In this document: in pieces, positions 1-5,028 of the stretch
Numbering within the stretch: position 1 is the stretch's first letter
Layout of the letters: each line of letters starts with the position of its first letter
Source of the DNA: an uncultured Coriobacteriaceae bacterium
GTDB lineage: Bacteria > Actinomycetota > Coriobacteriia > Coriobacteriales > Atopobiaceae
NCBI GenBank assembly: GCA_902772085.1
Contig: CACXZL010000339.1
Coordinates: forward strand, 1-5,029
Length of the DNA: 5,029 bases
Reading direction: 5' to 3'
The notes under the pieces: generated by a model
Database searches by the model: none
What the model was told of the DNA's origin: nothing
Seen by the model: only the letters and a program-made list of their open reading frames with translations
Program-made: the position numbers and the translations under genes

Positions 1-5
1 TCGAC

Positions 6-263
6 ATGTTGGTATCCTTCGATGGCGGCGGAATGGGAATCGCCGCCCCGCCGCGCGGCAAGCACCTGTTCGGCAACGTACGAGTTGGCGAACGAGGACA
101 AGTTGTCATTCCCAAAGAGGCACGCGACCTGTTCGGCATCAAACCTGGAGACAGGCTCGTGGTCCTTGGCGAAGAGGGGCAAGGGCTTGCGCTGGTCAAA
201 GAAGCTGACTTCATGGCGAGCGTGGAGGCGGTTATGGCCGCAGCGAGGAGGGTTGCGAAATGA
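6..263 (+). CDS. AbrB/MazE/SpoVT-family DNA-binding protein
   Basis: Small protein (85 aa from the first ATG) with one swapped-hairpin AbrB/SpoVT domain at about residues 23-66. The core GNVRVGERGQVVIPKEARD followed by FGIKPGDRLVVLG is the family signature of a beta-strand, the GQ(V/I)VIPKEAR turn and a dimerising hairpin. Such proteins act as dimeric or tetrameric DNA-binding regulators, or as antitoxins when paired with a toxin; no toxin gene is next door. The start is uncertain. ATG 6 lies almost at the window edge, so its ribosome site cannot be judged. ATG 33 gives a 76-aa protein starting MGIAAPPRGKH, which better resembles a normal beginning for this type but has only a weak GGCGGCGGA upstream. 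The stop TGA overlaps the ATG of the hydrolase as ATGA, implying co-transcription and coupled translation. Inference: it may regulate its own operon and so control the hydrolase. Its target is not visible here. Confidence 0.88.
   Translation: MLVSFDGGGMGIAAPPRGKHLFGNVRVGERGQVVIPKEARDLFGIKPGDRLVVLGEEGQGLALVKEADFMASVEAVMAAARRVAK
245..252 (+). promoter_or_regulatory. Strong Shine-Dalgarno for the hydrolase
   Basis: GAGGAGGG lies inside the end of the AbrB-type gene, 7 nt before ATG 260. It fixes that ATG as the hydrolase start and supports translational coupling across the ATGA overlap. Confidence 0.8.
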
Positions 264-1339
264 CGAAGGGGCAAGGACGCAAAGCATTGAAGATAGCTGG
301 TGTCGTCGCGGGCGTCGTCTTGGTGGCGGCAGGCGTTTTCATCGGCCTTTACTGCGACAACAACCTACACGGCGAAGAGCGGCTGATCTCCAAGGCGTTC
401 GAAGCGGGCTTCGCGGAAAAGCAGGAGTCGGTAAACGGGGCGACCATCAACTACGCTGAAGGCCCCGCCAACGGTCCGGCGCTCTTGCTTGTTCACGGCC
501 AGGGTATGGAATGGGAGGACTATGCCAGCGTGCTGCCCGAGCTGTCAAAGCGCTATCACGTGTTCGCCGTCGACTGCTTCGGGCATGGCGAGTCGGCGCA
601 CGAACCGGCGCTGTACACATGCGCGGCAAACGGTGATGCGTTGATTGCGTTCGCGGGCCAGGTCATCGGCGGCGATTACCTGGTGTCCGGCCATTCTTCG
701 GGTGGCATCCTGGCGGCTTATATCGCCGCCCATGATACGGGGCACGTCAAGGCGTGCGTGCTGGAAGACCCGCCCCTGTTCCGTGTGACTCCCGAAGAGG
801 CGCAGGAAAACGCTGGCACCTTCGCCTGGTATGACGGCTACATCGTCGCGCATTCGTTTTTGCAGCAAGACGAGGTGACGGCCTATCCGGCATGGTACGC
901 GTCGCATAGCTACCTGTTCGGCCTGTTCGGCGGGTTGCAAAAGATGCTTGCCGACCAGACCGCCGCGTTTTGTGCGGAGCATCCGGGCGAACATCCGGTA
1001 AACGCTTTCGTCCCGCGCGATTGGACACGCGGTATGTACTTCATGAACGATTGGGACCCGCGTTTCGGCGACACGTTCTACGATGGCAGCTGGATGGCCG
1101 GCATCGACCAGGCGGCAATGCTGAGCCAGATCAAATGCCCCACCGTGTATGTGAAGGCTTCGACGAACTTCGGGGACGACGGCGTGCTTTATGCAGCCAC
1201 AACCGATGAAGATGCGGCGCGTATCCAGGAAACCATCCCGAACTGCACAACCACCGAGCTCAAATCGGGCCACGACATTCATGTCGAGCACCCGGACGTC
1301 TTCGTGAAGGCAATCGACCAGGCGGCGTCTTCCAAGTAG
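260..1339 (+). CDS. Membrane-anchored alpha/beta hydrolase
   Basis: A 359-aa alpha/beta-hydrolase-fold protein. Residues 1-9 are positively charged and 11-31 form one hydrophobic helix (IAGVVAGVVLVAAGVFIGLYC), so the enzyme is probably held in the membrane with the catalytic domain outside. The fold's motifs appear in order: LLLVHGQGMEW at 76-85 (oxyanion-hole HG), VFAVDCFGHGES at 101-112, and the nucleophile elbow GHSSGG at 144-149 with Ser146 as likely nucleophile. The likely catalytic acid is Asp306 or Asp307 after the CPTVYVKA strand, and the likely base is His338 in SGHDIHVEHP. Residues 175-285 form a long, aromatic-rich cap that would set substrate choice. The substrate cannot be named; an ester, lactone or epoxide are all possible. 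It is co-transcribed with the AbrB-type gene upstream. No convincing terminator was found in the roughly 175 bp after the stop. The family is secure; the reaction is not. Confidence 0.9.
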   Translation: MTKGQGRKALKIAGVVAGVVLVAAGVFIGLYCDNNLHGEERLISKAFEAGFAEKQESVNGATINYAEGPANGPALLLVHGQGMEWEDYASVLPELSKRYHVFAVDCFGHGESAHEPALYTCAANGDALIAFAGQVIGGDYLVSGHSSGGILAAYIAAHDTGHVKACVLEDPPLFRVTPEEAQENAGTFAWYDGYIVAHSFLQQDEVTAYPAWYASHSYLFGLFGGLQKMLADQTAAFCAEHPGEHPVNAFVPRDWTRGMYFMNDWDPRFGDTFYDGSWMAGIDQAAMLSQIKCPTVYVKASTNFGDDGVLYAATTDEDAARIQETIPNCTTTELKSGHDIHVEHPDVFVKAIDQAASSK

Positions 1340-1514
1340 GGACGGTCACCCTCATTGAAAAGGGGCCGGGACTTTGAACTCTCGACTGGCTAGTTTCAAA
1401 AGAGGGGTTTTGAGGGATTATGGCAATACTTACTCGGATTGATGAAAGCCCCTGCAGACCCGAACTCCATGATATAGATCCATGCAGGGTCATCGAGGCA
1501 TAGCTGAATTGACG
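1340..1514. other. Gene-free stretch between hydrolase and tRNA fragment
   Basis: I see no supported gene here. The base composition is lower in GC than the flanking genes. The only structure is a 7-bp inverted repeat, CCCTGCA (1450-1456) and TGCAGGG (1483-1489), about 25 bp before the tRNA fragment. Open frames reading minus-strand through the fragment are artefacts of tRNA sequence. If the tRNA fragment is an attachment site, this would be the last sequence of the inserted element, or old host DNA disturbed by it. Confidence 0.5.
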
Positions 1515-1559
1515 CTGACACGGAAGAGGCCACAAGTTCAAATCTTGTAACGCCCACCA
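1515..1559 (+). other. 3' half of tRNA-Val(GAC): probable att site
   Basis: These 45 nt read as the exact 3' half of a tRNA. Order: anticodon loop CTGACAC (anticodon GAC, valine; 1515-1521), 3' anticodon stem GGAAG (1522-1526), variable loop AGGCC (1527-1531), a T arm ACAAG/TTCAAAT/CTTGT (1532-1548) with a perfect 5-bp stem, 3' acceptor strand AACGCCC (1549-1555), discriminator A and encoded CCA (1557-1559). A complete gene would need CTTCC before the loop and GGGCGTT at the acceptor 5' end. The bases before the loop are TGACG, and no GGGCGTT-type start lies nearby, so it is a fragment. Tyrosine recombinases commonly use the anticodon-loop-to-3'-end part of tRNA genes as their crossover site and leave such a copy at the far end of the insertion. 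Inference: this is an attR/attL-type scar. The valine assignment rests on the loop alone. Confidence 0.8.
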
Positions 1560-1568
1560 GATTATTAG

Positions 1569-1601
1569 AAGAAGCCAACCATATTTTGGTTGGCTTCTTT
1601 T
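1569..1601 (+). terminator. Intrinsic terminator after the tRNA fragment
   Basis: A perfect 13-bp stem AAGAAGCCAACCA / TGGTTGGCTTCTT with loop TATTT, ending in a run of T. It sits 10 nt after the CCA, where a tRNA gene's own terminator would be. Its survival suggests the DNA to the right of 1515 is the original downstream flank of the tRNA gene, or was carried with it. Confidence 0.85.
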
Positions 1602-1817
1602 GTTTACGCAGCAAACCGTGTGCAACAAGATGCGCAACAAATTGTTATGGCTCCTTACGGTCTGCGCCGGCTGGCTCAGGGAAGGGGTGTGGACAGCAAC
1701 CGATCTTCATCTTCGGCCAGGCCACCACCTACCTCAGGCCCGGCACGACCGTTCGCATGCGCTATACTCGACGCAAACACACGTGAAGGCCCTCCATTCT
1801 GGCAGGAACCTAACCTG
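1602..1817. other. Gene-free stretch between terminator and SIR2 remnant
   Basis: Apart from the tandem repeats at 1619-1642, I see no gene. Short plus-strand frames starting near 1586-1600 begin inside the terminator hairpin, have no ribosome site and resemble no family. A TATACT hexamer at 1763-1768 looks like a -10 box, but there is no fitting -35 and no plus-strand gene follows. On the minus strand the region lies just after the stop of the SIR2 remnant and does not continue its protein in any frame that I recognise. Confidence 0.45.
1619..1642 (+). repeat. Two tandem 12-bp repeats beside the att-like site
   Basis: TGTGCAACAAGA (1619-1630) is followed directly by TGCGCAACAAAT (1631-1642), sharing TG-GCAACAA. 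Short direct repeats close to a tRNA crossover site are the usual form of arm-type binding sites for tyrosine integrases. That role is inferred. No integrase gene is in the window. Confidence 0.5.
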
Positions 1818-2189
1818 TCAACAATAGTGGGGAAATTCACCTTGCAGGTAGGCGTATGACTGCACGTGCATGTTCGCGAAGCGCAGGTCGTACAGCGTGA
1901 AGTAGTCGTCACTTTTGGGAACGTAGTCGTCCTCGAACAGCGGGGCGACCTTTTGGTCGTAGTCAAAGCCCACAGCGGCGGCGATCTCTTGCCTCACCTT
2001 TGCAGAGTATCCAAGGAGGTATGTGCGCCACTCCTCCATAAGATGTTTCGCCAGCGGGATTCCCGACGTAAACGACGCGCCGGCTCCCAGTATGAAGCAG
2101 TAGCGGAGGTTCGCGTCGTAGCCCTCCTTGACCACGTTTACGAACCTTGTGGAACTCTTCATGAGCGGACGTTCTGCCTTGTTTGCCAC
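1818..2189 (-). pseudogene. SIR2-like protein, N-terminal remnant
   Basis: Encodes 123 aa. Residues 29-52 (LRYCFILGAGASFTSGIPLA and onward) hold the GAGAS nucleotide-binding turn and the following G-I-P of SIR2-like Rossmann domains, which bind NAD+. Large SIR2-like proteins of this type, several hundred residues long, act in bacterial antiviral systems by consuming NAD+. Residues 71-115 (GFDYDQKVAPLFED, SDDYFTLYDLRFANM) also read like conserved protein. The frame ends at FPHYC-stop (TGA), before the catalytic histidine and the rest of the domain, so this cannot be a working enzyme. The start is GTG 2189, chosen for the GAGGTG at 2202-2197 with 7-nt spacing; an ATG nine codons in lacks such a site. 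Nothing recognisable continues beyond the stop, so the rest was probably lost by deletion. The match to the SIR2 fold is confident; the subfamily is not known. Confidence 0.72.
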
Positions 2190-2196
2190 GGCGTGT

Positions 2197-2202
2197 CACC
2201 TC
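2197..2202 (-). promoter_or_regulatory. Shine-Dalgarno deciding the SIR2 GTG start
   Basis: On the minus strand GAGGTG lies 7 nt before GTG 2189. It is the only good ribosome site for this reading frame and argues that the piece is a true gene 5' end rather than an internal fragment. Confidence 0.6.
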
Positions 2203-2314
2203 GTTGGTACTTGTGGCTTGCTATGTCTTACATGGTATCACGTCGCCCGCCGCCCACCGCGCGAACTCCTGGGCATGTACGACACCTTGGCAACCAAAAA
2301 AGGCCAGAGCCACA

Positions 2315-2335
2315 AAAAGGGGTTTGGCCCCTTTT
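2315..2335 (-). terminator. Palindromic terminator-like hairpin
   Basis: A perfect 8-bp stem AAAAGGGG / CCCCTTTT with a 5-nt loop. Read on the minus strand it is a GC stem ending in five T, between the Rpn remnant (stop at 2425) and the SIR2 remnant (start at 2189), so it could end transcription from the former. The neighbouring sequences ACAAAAAGGGG and CCCCTTTTGACA also resemble the REP-like element at 3322-3376, so it may be a decayed copy of that repeat. Confidence 0.55.
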
Positions 2336-2424
2336 GACATAAGGCCGCTCAGAAGCTCGTACGTGTCCGCCTTCGCATATGGCCATTGGGGCTTGTCCCT
2401 TTTGGCCACCTGCCCTGCTTCAAA

Positions 2425-2815
2425 CTATGGCCTTGCCAGGAGCGCAGCATATCTTGGTCGCTCGTCCTCGGGGATGCCGACCACGTCCATCGCTTCATCC
2501 ACGTCCCAGCCCCGCCTCCTCACGAGACCCTTGACAGCCGCTAGGAGCCCTTCGTCAAAGCCGGCGTCATGCCCCTCGATATAGCCGTCGTCATGCCCCC
2601 ATCGGTAGTTCGCCTTCGCGGCGATCTCGCGCACGCGCTCCTCGTCGTACTCGCTCATGAAGATGTCCGCCACCTTAGCCCTCCTCTCGACGAAGTACTC
2701 CTTGAATATACCATCTTCGATACAATCATCGAGCGCAGCATTTATGGATTCCCCCGGACTCATGCCCTCGTCGCCATTCGTGCGCATAGCCATGCAGAAC
2801 CTCGCATCTGGCCAT
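2425..2815 (-). pseudogene. Rpn-type (PD-(D/E)XK) nuclease, C-terminal remnant
   Basis: The tail of a protein resembling the Rpn (recombination-promoting nuclease / putative transposase) family. It starts as MARCEVLHGYA in the frame of the upstream ATPase piece, then needs a frameshift near 2783-2790 to continue as MRTNGDEGMSPGESINAALD, next CIEDGIFKEYF, then RRAKVADIFMSEYDEE. These are typical of the region after the nuclease core: a CI-x-x-GI helix, then an RAEV/EYDEE motif. It ends in a glycine-rich stretch (GHDDGYIEGHDAGFDEG) and a short helical tail (GWDVDEAMDVVGIPEDERPR), with stop TAG at 2425. The catalytic PD-(D/E)XK core is absent, so it is not functional as a nuclease. Rpn proteins are associated with DNA breakage and RecA-independent recombination. 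Family assignment is from the tail alone and is moderately sure. Confidence 0.65.
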
Positions 2816-3169
2816 TGGTATCGGCGCGTCCTCAAACTCATGCTCATCCACGATGATGCGCGCCATGGCCTGCGAGAACGTTGCCCCACTCTCAAACACG
2901 TCATTGTCTATGCTCTGGAAATCGAGATCCAGCACCATGTATCGATCTATAAGCGCATGCTTCAGGGCGGCAAGCGTCGTCGTCTTTCCGTACTGCCTCG
3001 CGCGGTTGATCGTGAAGTACTTCCCGGCATCGACGAGCCGCTCTATTTCACGTACCTTCTGAGAGATGTCCACCATGTAGTGCTTCGACGGGACGCACGT
3101 CGCGCGTGCGTTGACGGCTCTATGGTGCCATAACGGTTGGCTGTCGCCCTCTTTAGAACGACAAAACAC
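2726..3169 (-). pseudogene. AAA-ATPase_like protein, N-terminal remnant
   Basis: The open frame encodes 147 aa, of which about residues 24-118 are recognisable. CVPSKHYMVDIS, then REIERLVDAGKYFTINRARQ and YGKTTTLAAL, is the start of AAA-ATPase_like (PF09820-type) proteins, with the P-loop RARQYGKTTT at 56-65 followed by VLDLDFQSI at 79-87. Full-length relatives exceed 500 aa, with a Walker B motif and a C-terminal PD-(D/E)XK domain. Here the similarity stops at FEDAPIP (residue 118, position 2816) and the frame runs into the Rpn-type tail, so Walker B and the nuclease domain are gone. The start is unclear: ATG 3169 has no good ribosome site, an out-of-frame ATG nearer the conserved region gives only three codons, and the frame stays open upstream to a TAA at 3235-3233. 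These proteins are common accessory genes of unproven role. Confidence 0.7.
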
Positions 3170-3232
3170 ATGGCGAAGTTGACCTACCGCCAGAATGCCC
3201 GACCAATCAAAGAAGCTTTCGCACTCCTCTGC

Positions 3233-3310
3233 TTACCAAGCGGCCTTGCCGGTCTCGATCAGCGAGTCGATGTCTGCGAAGGCGTTTTGTATCGCCTCTT
3301 GAAGATTCAT
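3233..3310 (-). other. Short unrecognised reading frame (25 aa)
   Basis: ATG 3310 to TAA 3233 gives MNLQEAIQNAFADIDSLIET followed by GKAAW. Its composition looks like real protein (an amphipathic helix), but I do not recognise it and see no ribosome site. The same frame stays open past the TAA into the ATPase remnant, so this may be the 5' end of another broken gene. Too weak to call a gene. Confidence 0.2.
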
Positions 3311-3321
3311 TTCGGAATATG

Positions 3322-3348
3322 TGACAAAGGGCTACGTCCCCTTTGTCA
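3322..3348. repeat. REP-like palindrome
   Basis: TGACAAAGGG (3322-3331) and CCCTTTGTCA (3339-3348) form a perfect 10-bp stem with a 7-nt loop. Palindromes built on TGACAAAGGG...CCCTTTGTCA resemble the REP-type elements mobilised by RAYT (Y1-transposase) proteins. No RAYT gene is in the window, and the palindrome lacks the T tract of a terminator. Confidence 0.6.
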
Positions 3349-3376
3349 TCCCCTTTGTCATACGTCCCCTTTGTCA
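3333..3376. repeat. Tandem CCCCTTTGTCA repeats
   Basis: The 16-mer TACGTCCCCTTTGTCA occurs exactly at 3333-3348 and 3361-3376. A third CCCCTTTGTCA sits between them at 3350-3360, so the right half of the palindrome is present three times while the left half is present once. This looks like local duplication of one arm of the REP-like element. Confidence 0.75.
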
Positions 3377-3500
3377 AGGGCACGGGAACGCCCTTCGTCA
3401 ACGCCAATGGATCAATCTTCGCAATGGACTCCGTCGTGCTTATGCCAGGTCTCCCCGAGAAGCAATGTCAATGCAACGAAGGGACCACATAGCACCGTAG

Positions 3501-3529
3501 TTGAATAAATACAAAAAGCACGGTATAAT
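3501..3529 (+). promoter_or_regulatory. Sigma70-type promoter of the DUF234 ATPase
   Basis: -35 TTGAAT (3501-3506), a 17-bp spacer and a perfect -10 TATAAT (3524-3529) lie in an AT-rich patch unlike the GC-rich surroundings. Transcription would begin near 3536, giving a leader of about 52 nt. The TTG at 3501 could be misread as a start codon, but it is the -35 box. Confidence 0.75.
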
Positions 3530-3580
3530 TCCCCAATACACCTTGGATTTTTTCTTATTGGGGAATTATAGGGGAATTAC
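3524..3580. promoter_or_regulatory. Perfect 15-bp inverted repeat plus extra half-site (operator)
   Basis: TATAATTCCCCAATA (3524-3538) is repeated exactly in inverse as TATTGGGGAATTATA (3556-3570) across a 17-bp spacer. GGGGAATTA then recurs in direct orientation at 3571-3579, 11 bp (one helical turn) after the copy at 3560-3568. The left arm contains the -10 box and the expected transcription start; the extra half-site contains the GGGGA that serves as the only ribosome site. Because the transcript from this promoter would begin inside the left arm, a DNA-level operator is more likely than an RNA hairpin. A protein binding here would block both RNA polymerase and further leader transcription. 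The binding protein is unknown. Confidence 0.7.
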
Positions 3581-3587
3581 TGTAAAT

Positions 3588-5009
3588 ATGAGCCTTATAG
3601 GGAGAAAGCGGGAGCAGGATCTGCTCGACCGCTGTCTACAGAGCGGCAGACCCGAGTTCGTCGCCGTTTACGGAAGGCGGCGGGTTGGCAAGACGTACCT
3701 CGTGCGAAAGTACTTCAAGGACGGGTTCGCCTTCTACGCCACGGGGGTCGCAAACGGCAAGACACGCGAGCAGCTCAAAGCCTTCCACGCAAAACTGCGA
3801 GAGTACGGCGATCCTGAACGGACGATTCCCAAGGACTGGTTTGAGGCATTCTCGCGCCTCGCCTCGCTTTTGGGGAACGAGGGCGTCCAGAAGGACCGCG
3901 CCAGCGGAAGGGTCGTGGTGTTTCTCGACGAGCTTCCCTGGATGGACACACCCCGCTCCGACTTCAAGTCGGCGCTCGACTTCTTCTGGAACAGCTGGGC
4001 ATCGGCGAGAGACGACCTCGTGCTCGTGGCGTGCGGCTCGGCGACGTCGTGGATGATTTCCAACCTCATAAACGACTATGGCGGGTTCCACAATCGGGTG
4101 ACTCGGCAGATCAGGCTGGAGCCATTCACCCTGGCGGAGTGTGAGGAGTACTACCGCAGCGAGGGCATAGCCTTCTCCCGCCGCCAAATGATCGAAAGCT
4201 ACATGGTGTTTGGCGGCATACCGTACTATCTCACGCTCATAGACCGCCGGTCGAGCCTCGCACAAAACATCGAGCAGCTGTGCTTCTCGCAGACGGGCGA
4301 GCTGCGGCTCGAGCTCAGCCGTCTGTACCGATCGCTCTTTCGTCACGGAGACCGGCACCTGCAAATCGTGCGCGCACTCGCTTCACGCCAAGGCGGACTC
4401 CTGCGGGCGGAGCTGGAACGCGTGGACGGAATCGGCGGAGGAAAGTCTCTTACAACCGCGCTCGCGGAACTCGAACAGTGTGGCTTCATACGGAAGTACA
4501 GGGACTTCGCGAAGGAAAGCCGTGGGCACCATTACCAAGTTATAGACCCGTTCACGCTGTTTAGCCTGCGCTTCATCGAGGGAGGGGACATCGGGTCGTG
4601 GATGGCGTTTATCAACACCCCTGCATACGTTGCATGGAGCGGCATGGCTTTTGAGCTTGTGTGCCTACTCCATGTGGACCAGATCAAATCCGCATTGGGC
4701 GTGGGTGCGGTGAGGACCAACCAGGCGGCGTGGCACAGCTCGAAGGCCGACCCCGGTGCACAGATCGACCTGCTCATCGACCGTGCAGACGGCGTGGTCA
4801 ACCTCTGCGAGATGAAGTATTCCAGCAAGGAGTTCGCCATAGACAAGTCCTATGCACAGACGCTCCAGAACAAACTCGCCGCGTTTCAGGAAGAGACAAA
4901 GACCACAAAGGCCATCCACGTGACGATGGTCACGGCATCTGGCTTGGCGCACAACGCATACTGGAATGTGGTGCAAAACGAGCTTACCGCAGACGATCTG
5001 TTCACATAG
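3588..5009 (+). CDS. ATP-binding protein, ATPase_2 + DUF234 type
   Basis: A 473-aa protein of the archaeal-ATPase-like (PF01637-type) family with a DUF234-type end. Start ATG 3588 is chosen because MSLIGRKREQ is the standard family N-terminus. A longer frame from TTG 3501 would translate the promoter. The ribosome site is weak (GGGGA, 12 nt upstream). Seen in order: Walker A YGRRRVGKT at 28-36, Walker B VVVFLDEL at 109-116 (Asp114, Glu115), CGSATSWM at 149-156 in the sensor position, NRVTRQIRLEPFTLAECEEY at 169-188, a winged-helix-like stretch at about 265-303, and a C-terminal PD-(D/E)XK-like core. In that core, QIDLLID places Asp394 and CEMKYSS places Glu408 and Lys410. These proteins are common, often solitary accessory ATPases of unproven role; a DNA-linked or defensive job is plausible. 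All expected motifs are intact, unlike its broken neighbours. It has its own promoter and operator-like palindrome. Confidence 0.9.
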   Translation: MSLIGRKREQDLLDRCLQSGRPEFVAVYGRRRVGKTYLVRKYFKDGFAFYATGVANGKTREQLKAFHAKLREYGDPERTIPKDWFEAFSRLASLLGNEGVQKDRASGRVVVFLDELPWMDTPRSDFKSALDFFWNSWASARDDLVLVACGSATSWMISNLINDYGGFHNRVTRQIRLEPFTLAECEEYYRSEGIAFSRRQMIESYMVFGGIPYYLTLIDRRSSLAQNIEQLCFSQTGELRLELSRLYRSLFRHGDRHLQIVRALASRQGGLLRAELERVDGIGGGKSLTTALAELEQCGFIRKYRDFAKESRGHHYQVIDPFTLFSLRFIEGGDIGSWMAFINTPAYVAWSGMAFELVCLLHVDQIKSALGVGAVRTNQAAWHSSKADPGAQIDLLIDRADGVVNLCEMKYSSKEFAIDKSYAQTLQNKLAAFQEETKTTKAIHVTMVTASGLAHNAYWNVVQNELTADDLFT

Positions 5010-5028
5010 CCGGCATAGGCGAACGGCT
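5008..5028 (+). terminator. Possible start of a terminator at the window end
   Basis: AGCCG (5008-5012) and CGGCT (5024-5028) can pair as a 5-bp stem that includes the ATPase stop codon, followed by T at the last base. The window ends before a T tract could be seen. Confidence 0.3.

Noticed and set aside
545..1291. Long minus-strand frame (248 aa) opposite the hydrolase
   Set aside because: It is a shadow of a GC-rich gene; the plus-strand frame carries the complete hydrolase motifs and a strong ribosome site.
1364..1386. T-arm-like motif on the minus strand (GAGAGTTCAAAG)
   Set aside because: The flanking bases do not pair into a 5-bp stem and there is no acceptor or anticodon structure, so it is not a second tRNA.
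1260..1640. Minus-strand reading frames through the tRNA fragment (one reading GVTRFELVASS)
   Set aside because: Antisense translation of tRNA 3' halves gives this recurrent spurious peptide; the T arm and CCA explain the sequence fully.
1586..1859. Plus-strand small frames starting inside the terminator
   Set aside because: They start within the hairpin, have low-complexity Ser/Pro/Arg composition and then run antisense into the SIR2 remnant.
2221..2409. 62-aa minus-strand frame between the Rpn and SIR2 remnants
   Set aside because: It runs through the terminator-like palindrome at 2315-2335, has no ribosome site and resembles no family. The roughly 235-bp gap otherwise holds nothing I can support.
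3333..3376. CRISPR-like array
   Set aside because: Repeats are only 11-16 bp with spacers of 1-12 bp; this is local duplication of a palindrome arm, not repeat-spacer structure.
3501..3587. N-terminal extension of the ATPase from TTG 3501
   Set aside because: The TTG is the -35 box of a good promoter and the extension translates the inverted repeat; the family N-terminus begins at ATG 3588.
3636..4364. Minus-strand frame (242 aa) opposite the ATPase
   Set aside because: Antisense shadow; Walker A and B and the DUF234-type motifs are on the plus strand and the minus product matches nothing I recognise.
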